The notes beneath the pieces were generated by a model. It was not told the DNA's origin, ran no database searches, and worked only from the letters and a program-made list of their open reading frames with translations. Made by a program: the position numbers and the translations under genes. From assembly GCF_000722695.1 (NCBI RefSeq), contig NZ_JPFU01000012.1, forward strand, positions 186,001-250,000: a stretch of DNA of 64,000 nt, written 5' to 3'. This document shows, piece by piece, positions 24,337 through 32,730 of the stretch. Positions within the stretch are counted from its first letter, which is position 1, and each line of letters starts with the position of its first letter. The DNA is from Streptococcus mitis. GTDB lineage: Bacteria; Bacillota; Bacilli; Lactobacillales; Streptococcaceae.

Positions 24337-25065
24337 ATGAAAACAAATGATATTGTCTATGGCGTCCACGCCGTTACCGAAGCCCTCCTTGCAAACACAG
24401 GAAACAAACTTTACCTCCAAGAAGATCTCCGAGGTAAGAACGTTGAGAAAGTCAAGGAACTGGCTACAGAAAAGAAGGTGTCCATTTCTTGGACTTCAAA
24501 AAAATCCCTCTCCGAGATGACTGAAGGTGCCGTTCATCAAGGTTTTGTTCTACGAGTGTCCGAATTTGCCTATAGTGAGCTGGATCACATCCTAGCCAAA
24601 ACACGCCAAGAAGAAAATCCACTTCTATTGATTCTAGATGGCTTAACTGATCCCCATAATCTAGGCTCCATCCTGAGAACAGCCGATGCGACCAATGTTT
24701 CAGGTGTCATCATTCCCAAGCACCGTGCTGTCGGAGTAACTCCTGTCGTTGCCAAAACGGCCACAGGTGCTATTGAACACGTTCCAATTGCCCGAGTAAC
24801 CAATCTGAGTCAAACTCTAGACAAACTCAAGGATGAAGGTTTCTGGACCTTTGGAACAGATATGAATGGTACTCCTTGCCACAAGTGGAATACAAAAGGG
24901 AAAATCGCCCTCATCATCGGAAATGAAGGAAAAGGCATCTCTAGCAACATCAAAAAACAGGTCGATGAGATGATTACCATTCCCATGAATGGACATGTTC
25001 AAAGTCTCAATGCCAGTGTGGCTGCAGCCATTCTCATGTACGAAGTTTTCCGAAATAGACTATAA
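24337..25065 (+). CDS. rlmB: 23S rRNA (guanosine-2'-O-)-methyltransferase, TrmH/RlmB family
   Basis: The 242-aa SPOUT methyltransferase has an N-terminal substrate-binding domain (residues 1-75) and the knotted SAM-binding domain with LILDGLTDPHNLGSILRTA, IIGNEGKGIS and IPMNGHVQSLNASVAAAI. RlmB methylates G2251 of 23S rRNA; related family members act on tRNA, so the exact base is inferred. I start at ATG 24337 (MKTNDIVYGVHAV); the longer frame from 24304 overlaps the def terminator. The TATAAT ends 8 bp before the ATG, suggesting a nearly leaderless mRNA. Confidence 0.88.
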   Translation: MKTNDIVYGVHAVTEALLANTGNKLYLQEDLRGKNVEKVKELATEKKVSISWTSKKSLSEMTEGAVHQGFVLRVSEFAYSELDHILAKTRQEENPLLLILDGLTDPHNLGSILRTADATNVSGVIIPKHRAVGVTPVVAKTATGAIEHVPIARVTNLSQTLDKLKDEGFWTFGTDMNGTPCHKWNTKGKIALIIGNEGKGISSNIKKQVDEMITIPMNGHVQSLNASVAAAILMYEVFRNRL

Positions 25066-25100
25066 AAAAGTTTCCAGTCGTATGATTGGAAACTTTTTTA
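25065..25100 (+). terminator. rlmB terminator
   Basis: AAAAAGTTTCCA and TTGGAAACTTTTTT form a strong stem overlapping the end of the stop codon. Confidence 0.8.
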
Positions 25101-25104
25101 TGAT

Positions 25105-25300
25105 TATACTCAATGAAAATCAAAGAGCAAACTAGGAAGCTAGCTGTAGACAGCTCAAAGCACTGCTTTGAGGTTGTAGATAAGACTGACGAAGTCAGCT
25201 CAAAACACTGTTTTGAGGTTGCAGATAGAACTGACGAAGTCAGTAACATATATACGGCAAAGCGAAGCTGATGTGGTTTGAAGAGATTTTCGAAGTGTAT
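25105..25300. repeat. BOX element, A-B-B-C
   Basis: boxA (TATACTCAATGAAAATCAAA), two boxB units (each with CTCAAA-CACTG-TTTGAGGTTG and GACGAAGTCA) and boxC (TACGGCAAAGCGA...GATTTTCGAAG) can be read in order. It ends exactly at the trxB stop codon. Confidence 0.9.
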
Positions 25301-26211
25301 TAACTATGTTCGGTGATAAACTTATAAGCTTCCTGACCTGCGATAGCACCATCTCCAACTGCTGTTGTTACTTGGCGAAGGTCTTTCAAGCGAACATCTC
25401 CAACTGCAAAGATACCATCAACTGCAGTCTTCATGTGGTTGTCTGTCACAATCCAGCCAGCCTGATCTTGGATATTCAATTCTTTAACAAAATTGCTAAG
25501 AGGGTCCAAGCCAACATAGATAAAGACACCACCGAAGGCTTGCTCTGTCACTTGACCTGTTTTCACATTTTCAAATACGACAGATTCTACTCGGTTTTCA
25601 CCCTTGATTTCCTTCACTACAGAATCCCAGATAAAGCTGACTTTCTCATTAGCGAAAGCGCGGTCTTGTAACACTTTTTGTGCACGAAGTTGGTCACGAC
25701 GATGAACAATGGTAACAGTTTTGGCAAAACGAGTCAAGAAGAGGGCTTCTTCAACAGCTGAATCTCCCCCACCAACTACCAGCAAATCTTGGTCACGGAA
25801 GAAAGCACCATCACAAACGGCACAGTAAGATACACCACGACTGTTCAGTTCTTCTTCTCCAGGCACTCCCAAAGGACGGTGTTTCGAACCAGTCGCTACG
25901 ATAACTGTACGTGTTTCATATGTTTGGTCATCGGTCATCACTTTCTTAAAATCACCATGGTCTTCGACATTTTCAACATAACCATAAATGTGCTCAACAC
26001 CAAGATTTTCAAGCGGTTCAAACATCTTTTCTGCCAATTCTGGTCCACTGATATTAGCGTATCCTGGGTAATTTTCGATATCCGATGTATTGTTCATCTG
26101 ACCACCTGGTAAACCACCTTCAATCAAGGCTACTTTCAGATTGCTTCGAGCAGCGTATAAGGCTGCAGTCATCCCTGCAGGTCCAGCACCAATAATAATA
26201 GTATCGTACAT
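25300..26211 (-). CDS. trxB: thioredoxin reductase
   Basis: The 303-aa flavoprotein reduces thioredoxin with NADPH. It has an FAD Rossmann motif GAGPAGMTAALYAARS at residue 8, the redox pair CAVC in SRGVSYCAVCDGAFF near residue 133, an NADPH motif VVGGGDSAVEEALFL and the C-terminal FAD motif FAVGDVR. The last base of its stop lies on the edge of the BOX element, so the BOX forms its 3' UTR. Confidence 0.95.
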   Translation of the reverse strand: MYDTIIIGAGPAGMTAALYAARSNLKVALIEGGLPGGQMNNTSDIENYPGYANISGPELAEKMFEPLENLGVEHIYGYVENVEDHGDFKKVMTDDQTYETRTVIVATGSKHRPLGVPGEEELNSRGVSYCAVCDGAFFRDQDLLVVGGGDSAVEEALFLTRFAKTVTIVHRRDQLRAQKVLQDRAFANEKVSFIWDSVVKEIKGENRVESVVFENVKTGQVTEQAFGGVFIYVGLDPLSNFVKELNIQDQAGWIVTDNHMKTAVDGIFAVGDVRLKDLRQVTTAVGDGAIAGQEAYKFITEHS

Positions 26212-26276
26212 ATAAATTCCTTCTTTCTTGTTGTAACTATCTTTATTCTAACTCTTTCTTGTTAATCATGCAAGGA

Positions 26277-26513
26277 TTATGCCTTAAAAACAAGAATTAA
26301 ACTCATAACCGCAAAGGATAATACTGGAACAACCAAGACCCCTATCATAATCATATCATAGAGATGGGCTTGGCGAGCCTTGGCTGTCTTATCCACTCCC
26401 GACATTGCTCTCAGTCCAATCCAAATCCCTAAAAAAATCAGGACGAGGATGGTGGTCAAGATCAAACTCTCGAAATATAAAGAAAATAGTTGCAGTAGCA
26501 TGATTTCTCTCAT
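26277..26513 (-). CDS. small two-helix membrane protein (DUF4059-like)
   Basis: The 78-aa protein has two hydrophobic helices (SLILTTILVLIFLGIWIGL and IMIGVLVVPVLSFAVMSLIL) separated by a charged loop. I believe it is the DUF4059 family found beside trxB in streptococci. Function unknown. Two starts are possible (26513 or the Met at residue 5, 26501); neither has a strong ribosome site. It is 65 bp upstream of trxB and probably cotranscribed. Confidence 0.7.
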   Translation of the reverse strand: MREIMLLQLFSLYFESLILTTILVLIFLGIWIGLRAMSGVDKTAKARQAHLYDMIMIGVLVVPVLSFAVMSLILVFKA

Positions 26514-26530
26514 TTCTATCTTTTTTAAAG

Positions 26531-26562
26531 AGTAAACTCAGCTAGTCCAGCTAACTGAGTTT
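26531..26562. terminator. hairpin between the ABC transporter and the DUF4059 gene
   Basis: CTCAGCTAG and CTAACTGAG pair with one mismatch, with a T run on the plus strand and a weaker one on the minus strand. It lies just after the ABC operon stop. Confidence 0.45.
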
Positions 26563-26578
26563 TTCTTTATCTATTATA

Positions 26579-27322
26579 TCAAATATAAGTCCGTTTGTAA
26601 CTAGCGAAGAATTCTTTTGTCCGCTCTTCTTTAGGATGGTGGATAATCTCATCTGGTGTGCCAGACTCGATGATTTTCCCCTTATCTAAGAAGAGAATTT
26701 TATCAGCCACTTGGGCTACAAAGGACATGTCATGACTGACCAAAATCATGGTTTGACCTGACTTAGCAGCATCTGCAATAGATTTTTCTACTTCACCAAC
26801 CAATTCTGGGTCAAGGGCTGAAGTTGGTTCGTCTAAGAGCAAGACATCCGGTTTCATAGCAAGGGCACGCGCCAAGGCAACCCGTTGCTTCTGTCCACCT
26901 GATAAATGACGAGGATAATGATTCTCACGATCAGAAAGCCCAACCTTAGCCAACTCTTCCTTGGCAATCTTAGTTGCTTCTTGGTCAGATAATTTCTTAA
27001 CCACAACCAAGCCTTCTTTCACATTATCAAGTGCTGTGCGGCGTTCAAACAAATTAAATTGTTGGAAAACCATTGACAGCTTGCGACGCAGGGCCAGGAT
27101 TTCTTCTTGCGTGATTTTAGAAAAATCAACTGAGAAATCATCAATCTGAATAGAGCCACTGTCAGGTGTTTCAAGATAATTGAGACTGCGAAGGAAGGTT
27201 GATTTTCCAGCTCCTGAAGAACCAATCAAGGCTACGACTTCCCCTTTTTTGATATCCAAGTCCAGATGATCCAAGACAGTCTGTCCTGAAAAGGATTTGC
27301 TTAAATTCGAAATCTTAATCAT
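26579..27322 (-). CDS. polar amino-acid ABC transporter ATP-binding protein
   Basis: The 247-aa ATPase has Walker A IGSSGAGKSTFLRSL near residue 33, Q-loop FQQFNLF, signature LSGGQKQRVALARAL, Walker B VLLLDEPTSALD and the switch His in LVSHDMSF. It belongs to the GlnQ/ArtM group. Its start and the permease stop share one base, so the two form a translational unit. No substrate-binding protein gene is adjacent, so this pair uses one encoded elsewhere. Substrate unknown beyond polar amino acids. Confidence 0.92.
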   Translation of the reverse strand: MIKISNLSKSFSGQTVLDHLDLDIKKGEVVALIGSSGAGKSTFLRSLNYLETPDSGSIQIDDFSVDFSKITQEEILALRRKLSMVFQQFNLFERRTALDNVKEGLVVVKKLSDQEATKIAKEELAKVGLSDRENHYPRHLSGGQKQRVALARALAMKPDVLLLDEPTSALDPELVGEVEKSIADAAKSGQTMILVSHDMSFVAQVADKILFLDKGKIIESGTPDEIIHHPKEERTKEFFASYKRTYI

Positions 27323-28122
27323 TAACGAAGGTCTCCTTTCACATCTGTTTGCACGGTATCAGGTGCAGAAATAGCCATTTTTCTCTCGATGAAACGACCG
27401 AGGCTTTCAATTCCGATATTGACTACCCAATAAACAAGGGCAACGGAGATAAAGCGTTCAAAATAGCGGTAATCAGCTCCACCTAAAATCTGAGCTTGGG
27501 CAAAGACTTCAACAACACCCGCACTAAATGCTAGGGAAGTTCCCTTGGTCAAGCCAATGAGGGAATTGATTAAAGTTGGAGTCGCCACAACGGCCGCATT
27601 TGGAATAATCACTCGTCGATAAACTTGTGCTCGGGTCATCCCCAGACTGCGTGCCGCCTCAATCTCACCAGGATTGACTGAGAGAATGGCTGCACGAATG
27701 GTTTCACTGGCATAAGCTGCCTCATTAAAGGCAAAGGCTACAATCGCAAAAGCAGCAGCTGGAATTGCATTGATATTGAGACCAGTTCCCCATTGCTGAT
27801 TGAGAGCTTTCAAAGCCAAAGGGATTCCGTAGTAGGTCAACATGAGTTGCACCAAAATCGGTGTCCCTTTTAAGAAACTAACGAAGAAGGCCTGCAAGGG
27901 GTATAAAATCTTGACACGATTGATTTTCACAATAGCAAAAAGAAGTGCTAAAACCAAGCCAAAAAGGGCACCACCAATTGTCAACATAATCGTTGTTGGA
28001 AGTTGTTGGACAATTCTAGGGATTCCATCAAAGACCGAACGTAGGCTAAAAAGCTTTCCATCCGGAATCAATTGCATCAAGTTTTGGTACCAATCTGATG
28101 CTAAAATCGTTGTAACATTCAT
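27322..28122 (-). CDS. polar amino-acid ABC transporter permease
   Basis: The 266-aa membrane protein carries about five helices and the HisM/GlnP family signature, including the EAA loop EIEAARSLGMTRAQVYRRVI near residue 165 that contacts the ATPase. It has no fused binding domain. It is first in a two-gene operon with the ATPase. ATG at 28122 with a GGAG-like site (AGGAGAGG) before it. Confidence 0.9.
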   Translation of the reverse strand: MNVTTILASDWYQNLMQLIPDGKLFSLRSVFDGIPRIVQQLPTTIMLTIGGALFGLVLALLFAIVKINRVKILYPLQAFFVSFLKGTPILVQLMLTYYGIPLALKALNQQWGTGLNINAIPAAAFAIVAFAFNEAAYASETIRAAILSVNPGEIEAARSLGMTRAQVYRRVIIPNAAVVATPTLINSLIGLTKGTSLAFSAGVVEVFAQAQILGGADYRYFERFISVALVYWVVNIGIESLGRFIERKMAISAPDTVQTDVKGDLR

Positions 28123-28279
28123 AAAAACATCCTCTCCTGATAATGATTCATTCTACCATACTTCTGCCGTCAATGAAATTATTTGCTACGGTCAGATACA
28201 GACTTTGTCTACCTACTAGTTTATCATACTTTGAAACAGAGAGGTTATATATTTTATCTATCAAAGAGATAAGTAAAAA

Positions 28280-28636
28280 CTATTTCAATCCCAATTCTTC
28301 ATAAGGTTTTCGATAACCGATTTGCTTAACAGTTCCATTTTCTACTAAAATTGGACGTTTTAACAACATACCGTCGCTTGCTAGCAACTCGGCTGCTTCT
28401 TGATTTGACAGACTTCCTATCTTATCTTTCAGCCCCAATTCACGGTATTTGATCCCACTGGTGTTGAAAAATTGCTTCAACTCAAAACCTGAGGTTTCTA
28501 TCCAGTTTAAAATAACTTCTTGGCTGGGTGTTTCTTCCACGATATGGACGGTTTTGTAGTCCACACCGAGTTGGTTTAATTCTTGTTTTGCTTTTTTACA
28601 AGTTGAACATTTTGGGTATTCGATAAATTCTAACAT
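28280..28636 (-). CDS. ArsC/Spx-family thioredoxin-fold protein
   Basis: The 118-aa protein has the CxxC motif CSTC in EYPKCSTCKKAKQEL at residue 10 and the family's RPILVENG segment near residue 95. ArsC-like members may reduce arsenate or have thiol roles; Spx members bind RNA polymerase. The sequence fits the YffB/ArsC-like branch better than Spx, which normally has a different C-terminus. It is 12 bp from the Ogt-like gene, forming the end of a GNAT-ogt-arsC-like operon. Confidence 0.8.
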   Translation of the reverse strand: MLEFIEYPKCSTCKKAKQELNQLGVDYKTVHIVEETPSQEVILNWIETSGFELKQFFNTSGIKYRELGLKDKIGSLSNQEAAELLASDGMLLKRPILVENGTVKQIGYRKPYEELGLK

Positions 28637-28648
28637 GTGTTTCTCCTT

Positions 28649-29161
28649 CTATTTGTTTGTATCTTTAAAATCTGCGCATTCATGCTCCAAGAGCCAGGCC
28701 TTCTTTTCCACTCCTGCAGCATAACCTGTCAGACGCTTGCCTACTCCCAGCACACGGTGACAAGGTACTAGGATAGACCAAGGATTGCGTCCCACTGCTC
28801 CACCAATTGCTTGAGCAGAAGCCACTTGCAGGTCTTGGGCTATTTGTCCATAGGTCACTGTCTGACCATAAGGAATTCCCTGTAAATAGGACCAAACTCG
28901 CTTTTCAAAATCCGTACCGATTGGAGCCAAAGGTAAGTTGGATAAATCCTGCGACTTGCCTTTAAAGTAATCATCTAAGCAAGCAAAAACTGGGTCTAAA
29001 ATAGGATGACTAACAACTTCTTCTATCGTTTTATCTCCTATTCCTCTCTCAAAATGCTTCTGCTCCTGCACCCAAATTCCATATAAATAATGCTCATCAG
29101 CTACGAGAGATAGAATACCAATTGGCGAAGAGTAGAACATTTTTGCATACTTCTTTTGCAT
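28649..29161 (-). CDS. ogt: methylated-DNA-protein cysteine methyltransferase
   Basis: The 170-aa suicide repair protein takes alkyl groups from O6-alkylguanine. It has the acceptor motif PCHRVLG near residue 140, the helix-turn-helix wing AIGGAVGRNPWSIL with the Arg finger, and an N-terminal ferredoxin-like fold. There is no AdaA domain. It abuts the GNAT gene upstream (shared base) and the ArsC-like gene downstream. Confidence 0.9.
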   Translation of the reverse strand: MQKKYAKMFYSSPIGILSLVADEHYLYGIWVQEQKHFERGIGDKTIEEVVSHPILDPVFACLDDYFKGKSQDLSNLPLAPIGTDFEKRVWSYLQGIPYGQTVTYGQIAQDLQVASAQAIGGAVGRNPWSILVPCHRVLGVGKRLTGYAAGVEKKAWLLEHECADFKDTNK

Positions 29162-29655
29162 TATTTCTTTAATTTTTGATAGGCCAAGCGTTCCCCATCT
29201 ACTGGCACCTTACCGACCTGTTTAAAACCGAGTTTTTCAAAAATATGTTGCATGGCCTTATTTTCTGCATGTGTATCCGAGCGAAAATCTAGATAATCAA
29301 AACCTTCAATCAAGCCCTCTAAGAAGGTTTGAGCAACCCCCTGTCCCTGCACATCTGCTGCCACAGCAATACGGTGAAAGACTAGGTACTCTGACTCAAC
29401 AGCTTGCCAGTTTCCCTCATAAATAGCTTCATAGGCCTCCTCTGGACTCTTGGTCACAGCAGCATAGGCTAGTAGTTCTCCCTCTTCCAAGGCTACATAG
29501 GCTTGACCCGAGATAATATCATCGATAATAATGTCTGTATTTGGATAGCCATTTTGCCACTGGTCACTACCAGCATCTGCTAAACATTTCTTGGCTTCCT
29601 CAATTACCTGCATAATGGCATCTACTTCATTTGGAAAAGCTAAACGAATCTCCAT
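29161..29655 (-). CDS. GNAT-family N-acetyltransferase
   Basis: The 164-aa acetyltransferase has the acetyl-CoA loop AVAADVQGQGVAQTFLEGL near residue 97. I start at ATG 29655 (MEIRLAFPNEVDAI), preceded by AGAGGAC, rather than the upstream ATG 29691. The acceptor is unknown. It is the first gene of the leftward GNAT-ogt-arsC-like operon. Confidence 0.82.
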   Translation of the reverse strand: MEIRLAFPNEVDAIMQVIEEAKKCLADAGSDQWQNGYPNTDIIIDDIISGQAYVALEEGELLAYAAVTKSPEEAYEAIYEGNWQAVESEYLVFHRIAVAADVQGQGVAQTFLEGLIEGFDYLDFRSDTHAENKAMQHIFEKLGFKQVGKVPVDGERLAYQKLKK

Positions 29656-29789
29656 CTTTTGTCCTCTTTTCTGACTAATTTCTCTCATCATAGCATAATT
29701 TAAGCCTTTTCACAAGCAGTTAAAACTTGATTTTCTGTTTTTGTTATTTTATAATCTAGTTATTAAAACTAGATAAAAAGGAGTTGAAA

Positions 29790-30233
29790 ATGAAAACTAC
29801 CTTTTCCTACCCTAAATGGGCAGAAATTCCAAACATTGACCTCTATCTGGACCAGGTTTTACTCTATGTCAATCAGGTCTGCGCCCCTATCTCTCTTGAT
29901 AAAGACAAGGGCCTAACAGCATCCATGGTCAATAACTATGTCAAACATGGTTATCTGATAAAGCCTGACAAGAAAAAATACCAACGCCAACAGATTGCCC
30001 GTTTGATTGCTATCACAAGCCTCAAGTCTGTCTTTTCTATTCAAGAAATAGCTCATACCCTCAATACTCTCCAAAGTCAAGCCAGCTCAGACCAGCTATA
30101 CGACGCTTTTGTGAACTACATGAACAATGGGATTGATCCAGAAAATCCTATTATCCAAAGTAGCTGCCAAACCGTTAAACTCTATCATCAAACTTTAGCC
30201 TTAATCCATCATACTGAAGAGGAGGAAATCTAA
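29790..30233 (+). CDS. DUF1836-family protein
   Basis: The 147-aa protein resembles DUF1836 members, which have an N-terminal winged-helix/MerR-like region (LTASMVNNYVKHGYLIKPDKKKY, residues 42-65) and helical C-terminus. The HTH implies DNA binding; no target is known. ATG 29790 has AAGGAG 6 bp upstream. Its stop overlaps the start of the hemolysin-III-like gene (TAATG), so they are coupled. Confidence 0.75.
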   Translation: MKTTFSYPKWAEIPNIDLYLDQVLLYVNQVCAPISLDKDKGLTASMVNNYVKHGYLIKPDKKKYQRQQIARLIAITSLKSVFSIQEIAHTLNTLQSQASSDQLYDAFVNYMNNGIDPENPIIQSSCQTVKLYHQTLALIHHTEEEEI

Positions 30234-30880
30234 TGAATACTAGTCTTAAACTCAGCAAACAACTTAGCTTTGGAGAGGAGATTGCTAATAGCGTGACCCA
30301 TGCTGTGGGTGCAGTCATCATGCTCATCTTACTGCCTATTTCATCCACCTATAGTTATGAAACACACGGATTTTTATCCTCTATCGGTGTTTCCATTTTC
30401 GTTATCAGTCTATTTCTCATGTTCCTCTCGTCAACCATTTACCACTCTATGGCCTATGGTTCGACCCACAAATATGTCTTGAGAATCATCGACCATTCTA
30501 TGATTTATGTGGCTATCGCAGGTTCTTATACGCCAGTCGTCTTGACCTTGATGAATAACTGGTTTGGCTATCTCATTATTGCCATTCAGTGGGGAACGAC
30601 CATCTTTGGCATCCTCTATAAAATCTTTGCTAAAAAGGTTAATGAGAAATTCAGCCTTGCTCTTTACCTGATTATGGGCTGGTTGGTTCTGTCTATCATT
30701 CCTGCCATTATCAGTCAAACAACGCCAATTTTCTGGAGCCTCATGGTAACTGGCGGACTCTGTTATACAGTTGGAGCTGGATTTTACGCCAAGAAAAAAC
30801 CTTATTTCCACATGATTTGGCATCTCTTTATCCTAGCCGCGTCCGCACTCCAATACATCGCTATTGTTTATTACATGTAA
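30233..30880 (+). CDS. hemolysin III / PAQR-family membrane protein
   Basis: The 215-aa protein has seven predicted membrane helices. The family's metal-site residues are visible: an early His in SVTHAVGAV, STIYHSM with Ser/His near residue 65, DHSMIYVAIAGSYTP, and the C-terminal HMIWHLFILAASALQ with two His. Members resemble adiponectin-receptor zinc hydrolases; haemolytic activity is doubtful. Translationally coupled to the DUF1836 gene. Confidence 0.88.
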   Translation: MNTSLKLSKQLSFGEEIANSVTHAVGAVIMLILLPISSTYSYETHGFLSSIGVSIFVISLFLMFLSSTIYHSMAYGSTHKYVLRIIDHSMIYVAIAGSYTPVVLTLMNNWFGYLIIAIQWGTTIFGILYKIFAKKVNEKFSLALYLIMGWLVLSIIPAIISQTTPIFWSLMVTGGLCYTVGAGFYAKKKPYFHMIWHLFILAASALQYIAIVYYM

Positions 30881-30915
30881 AACTCTAAGCAGGCTCTGCC
30901 TGCTTAGAGTTTTAC
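30879..30915 (+). terminator. terminator after the hemolysin-III-like gene
   Basis: AAAACTCTAAGCAGGC and GCCTGCTTAGAGTTTT form a perfect long stem around TCT. Confidence 0.8.
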
Positions 30916-30941
30916 AATCGAATTTCCTAAAGAGGAAGCAA

Positions 30942-31010
30942 GATGAAAGCCGTCATTGCTTGTGCTCATAAGATTCTCAGAATCATTTACAAACTACTCT
31001 CCACTAACTA
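30942..31010 (+). pseudogene. C-terminal scrap of an IS110-type transposase
   Basis: Starting ATGAAAGCCGTC, the frame reads MKAVIACAHKILRIIYKLLS then TN-stop. This matches the last residues usual in IS110-family transposases. The rest of the element is gone. Low length limits certainty. Confidence 0.45.
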
Positions 31011-31030
31011 GACTTATCAAAAAGAAAAGG

Positions 31031-31063
31031 CGCTAGAACTGAGAAAACAGTTCTAACACCCAA
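31031..31063 (-). terminator. pdxST terminator
   Basis: On the minus strand GGTGTTAGAACTG and CAGTTCTAGCGCC pair around TTTTCT, followed by TTTTCTTTTT. Confidence 0.75.
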
Positions 31064-31116
31064 ATTAAAAAAATTTCAATTACAGTATAGCACAGGAAGT
31101 GATTTTTTGAGCTTTT

Positions 31117-31701
31117 TTACTGTCTTTTTTCTTTACACATATTGATAAAGTACTGGTGCAAGCGAACATCATCAGTCAATTCTGGATGAAAAGAAGTTAC
31201 CAGCATATTTTTTTCTTGGGCTGCAACGATTTGATTATCAACTGTTGCTAGAATTTCTACACCCTCTCCAACACTACTGATAATTGGACCACGGATAAAG
31301 GTCATTGGAATCTGACCAACTCCCTTACATTCTGCTTCCGTGTAGAAACTTCCTAATTGGCGCCCATAGGCATTGCGCTCAACTACTATATCCATAGTTC
31401 CTAGATGACTCTCTTCTTGAGAAGTGATTTCCTTAGCCAGCAAAATTAAGCCCGCACAGGTTCCAAAGGCTGGTAAACCAGAGAGAATGGCTTCTCGAAT
31501 GGGGATCAGCATGTCCTGGTCTCGTAAGAGCTTGCCCATGGTTGTAGACTCACCACCAGGCAAAATCAAACCAGACAAGTCACTCTGATGTTGATGAAAA
31601 TCCTCTAAATTTCTGATTTCAACACTCTCAACACCTAATTTATCTAGTACTTTTTCATGTTCTGCAAAGGCACCTTGCAAGGCCAATATTCCGACTTTCA
31701 T
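31117..31701 (-). CDS. pdxT: pyridoxal 5'-phosphate synthase glutaminase subunit
   Basis: The 194-aa class I glutaminase supplies ammonia to PdxS. It has the oxyanion region [14 protein letters not shown], nucleophile Cys in [11 protein letters not shown] near residue 79, and the His/Glu pair in [10 protein letters not shown] near the C-terminus. The ATG lies immediately after the pdxS stop, so the two are cotranslated to make the 12+12 complex. Confidence 0.95.
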   Translation of the reverse strand: MKVGILALQGAFAEHEKVLDKLGVESVEIRNLEDFHQHQSDLSGLILPGGESTTMGKLLRDQDMLIPIREAILSGLPAFGTCAGLILLAKEITSQEESHLGTMDIVVERNAYGRQLGSFYTEAECKGVGQIPMTFIRGPIISSVGEGVEILATVDNQIVAAQEKNMLVTSFHPELTDDVRLHQYFINMCKEKRQ

Positions 31702-32577
31702 CTATTTTCCTCGCTCTGCCATGAGAATTTGGATTTCATTTTCATTGATACCAACCATAGCTTCTCCTAAATCTTCAGAGATTTGAGCTAGGATTTGAGG
31801 ATTACGGAAGTTAGTCACAGCCTTAACAATAGCACTCGCTCGTTTAACAGGATCTCCTGATTTGAAAATACCTGAACCGACAAATACACCTTCTGCCCCT
31901 AATTGCATCATCAACGCAGCATCTGCTGGCGTTGCAACACCTCCAGCCGCAAAGTTTACAACTGGCAATTTTCCATGCTCATGGACATATTGAACCAATT
32001 CTACAGGGACTTGCAAGTCCTTGGCAGCAACATAAAGTTCGTCCTCACGTAGGTTTTGAATGCGGCGAATTTCCTGATTCATCATACGCATATGGCGAAC
32101 AGCTTGGACAATATCCCCTGTCCCTGGTTCTCCTTTTGTACGAATCATGGAAGCACCTTCAGCGATACGACGTAAGGCTTCACCCAAGTCCTTGGCACCA
32201 CAAACAAAAGGAACTTGAAATTCTTTTTTGTCCACATGGAAACGGTCATCAGCTGGAGATAAAACTTCACTCTCATCAATATAGTCAATCTCAATAGCCT
32301 CTAAAATCTGAGCTTCAACAAAATGCCCAATTCTGACCTTAGCCATCACTGGAATGCTAACCGCTTCTTGGATTTCCTTAATCATCTTTGGATCACTCAT
32401 ACGAGAAACCCCACCAGCTGCACGAATATCTGCTGGAATCCGCTCCAAGGCCATGACAGCTGCCGCACCAGCAGCTTCTGCAATACGAGCCTGTTCAGGA
32501 TTTTGAACGTCCATGATAACTCCGCCCTTAAGCATCTGTGCCAAGTTTTTATTTAATTCATATCTATTTTCAGTCAT
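31702..32577 (-). CDS. pdxS: pyridoxal 5'-phosphate synthase subunit
   Basis: The 291-aa (beta/alpha)8 enzyme makes PLP from ribose-5-phosphate, glyceraldehyde-3-phosphate and ammonia. Key lysines are in [11 protein letters not shown] (near 80) and [12 protein letters not shown] (near 148). Phosphate-binding loops include [12 protein letters not shown] and [10 protein letters not shown] use the ATG at 32577 ([14 protein letters not shown]), which gives the family length; the 32595 start adds six residues. Confidence 0.96.
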   Translation of the reverse strand: MTENRYELNKNLAQMLKGGVIMDVQNPEQARIAEAAGAAAVMALERIPADIRAAGGVSRMSDPKMIKEIQEAVSIPVMAKVRIGHFVEAQILEAIEIDYIDESEVLSPADDRFHVDKKEFQVPFVCGAKDLGEALRRIAEGASMIRTKGEPGTGDIVQAVRHMRMMNQEIRRIQNLREDELYVAAKDLQVPVELVQYVHEHGKLPVVNFAAGGVATPADAALMMQLGAEGVFVGSGIFKSGDPVKRASAIVKAVTNFRNPQILAQISEDLGEAMVGINENEIQILMAERGK

Positions 32578-32683
32578 TTGTTGTATCCTCATCATTTGTA
32601 TTGGTAGCTACCATTTCATTTTAAGTCAGAAAAGGATGAACCACAAGATAAAAAAATCATAATTGTATGGGTACACATTGACT

Positions 32684-32719
32684 TAAAAAACTATCTGACC
32701 TTAACTTAAGGCCAGATAG
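32684..32719 (-). terminator. nox terminator
   Basis: CTATCTGACCTTAA and TTAAGGCCAGATAG form a near-perfect stem, with six T's on the minus strand. Confidence 0.85.
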
Positions 32720-32730
32720 CTCATTTATTT

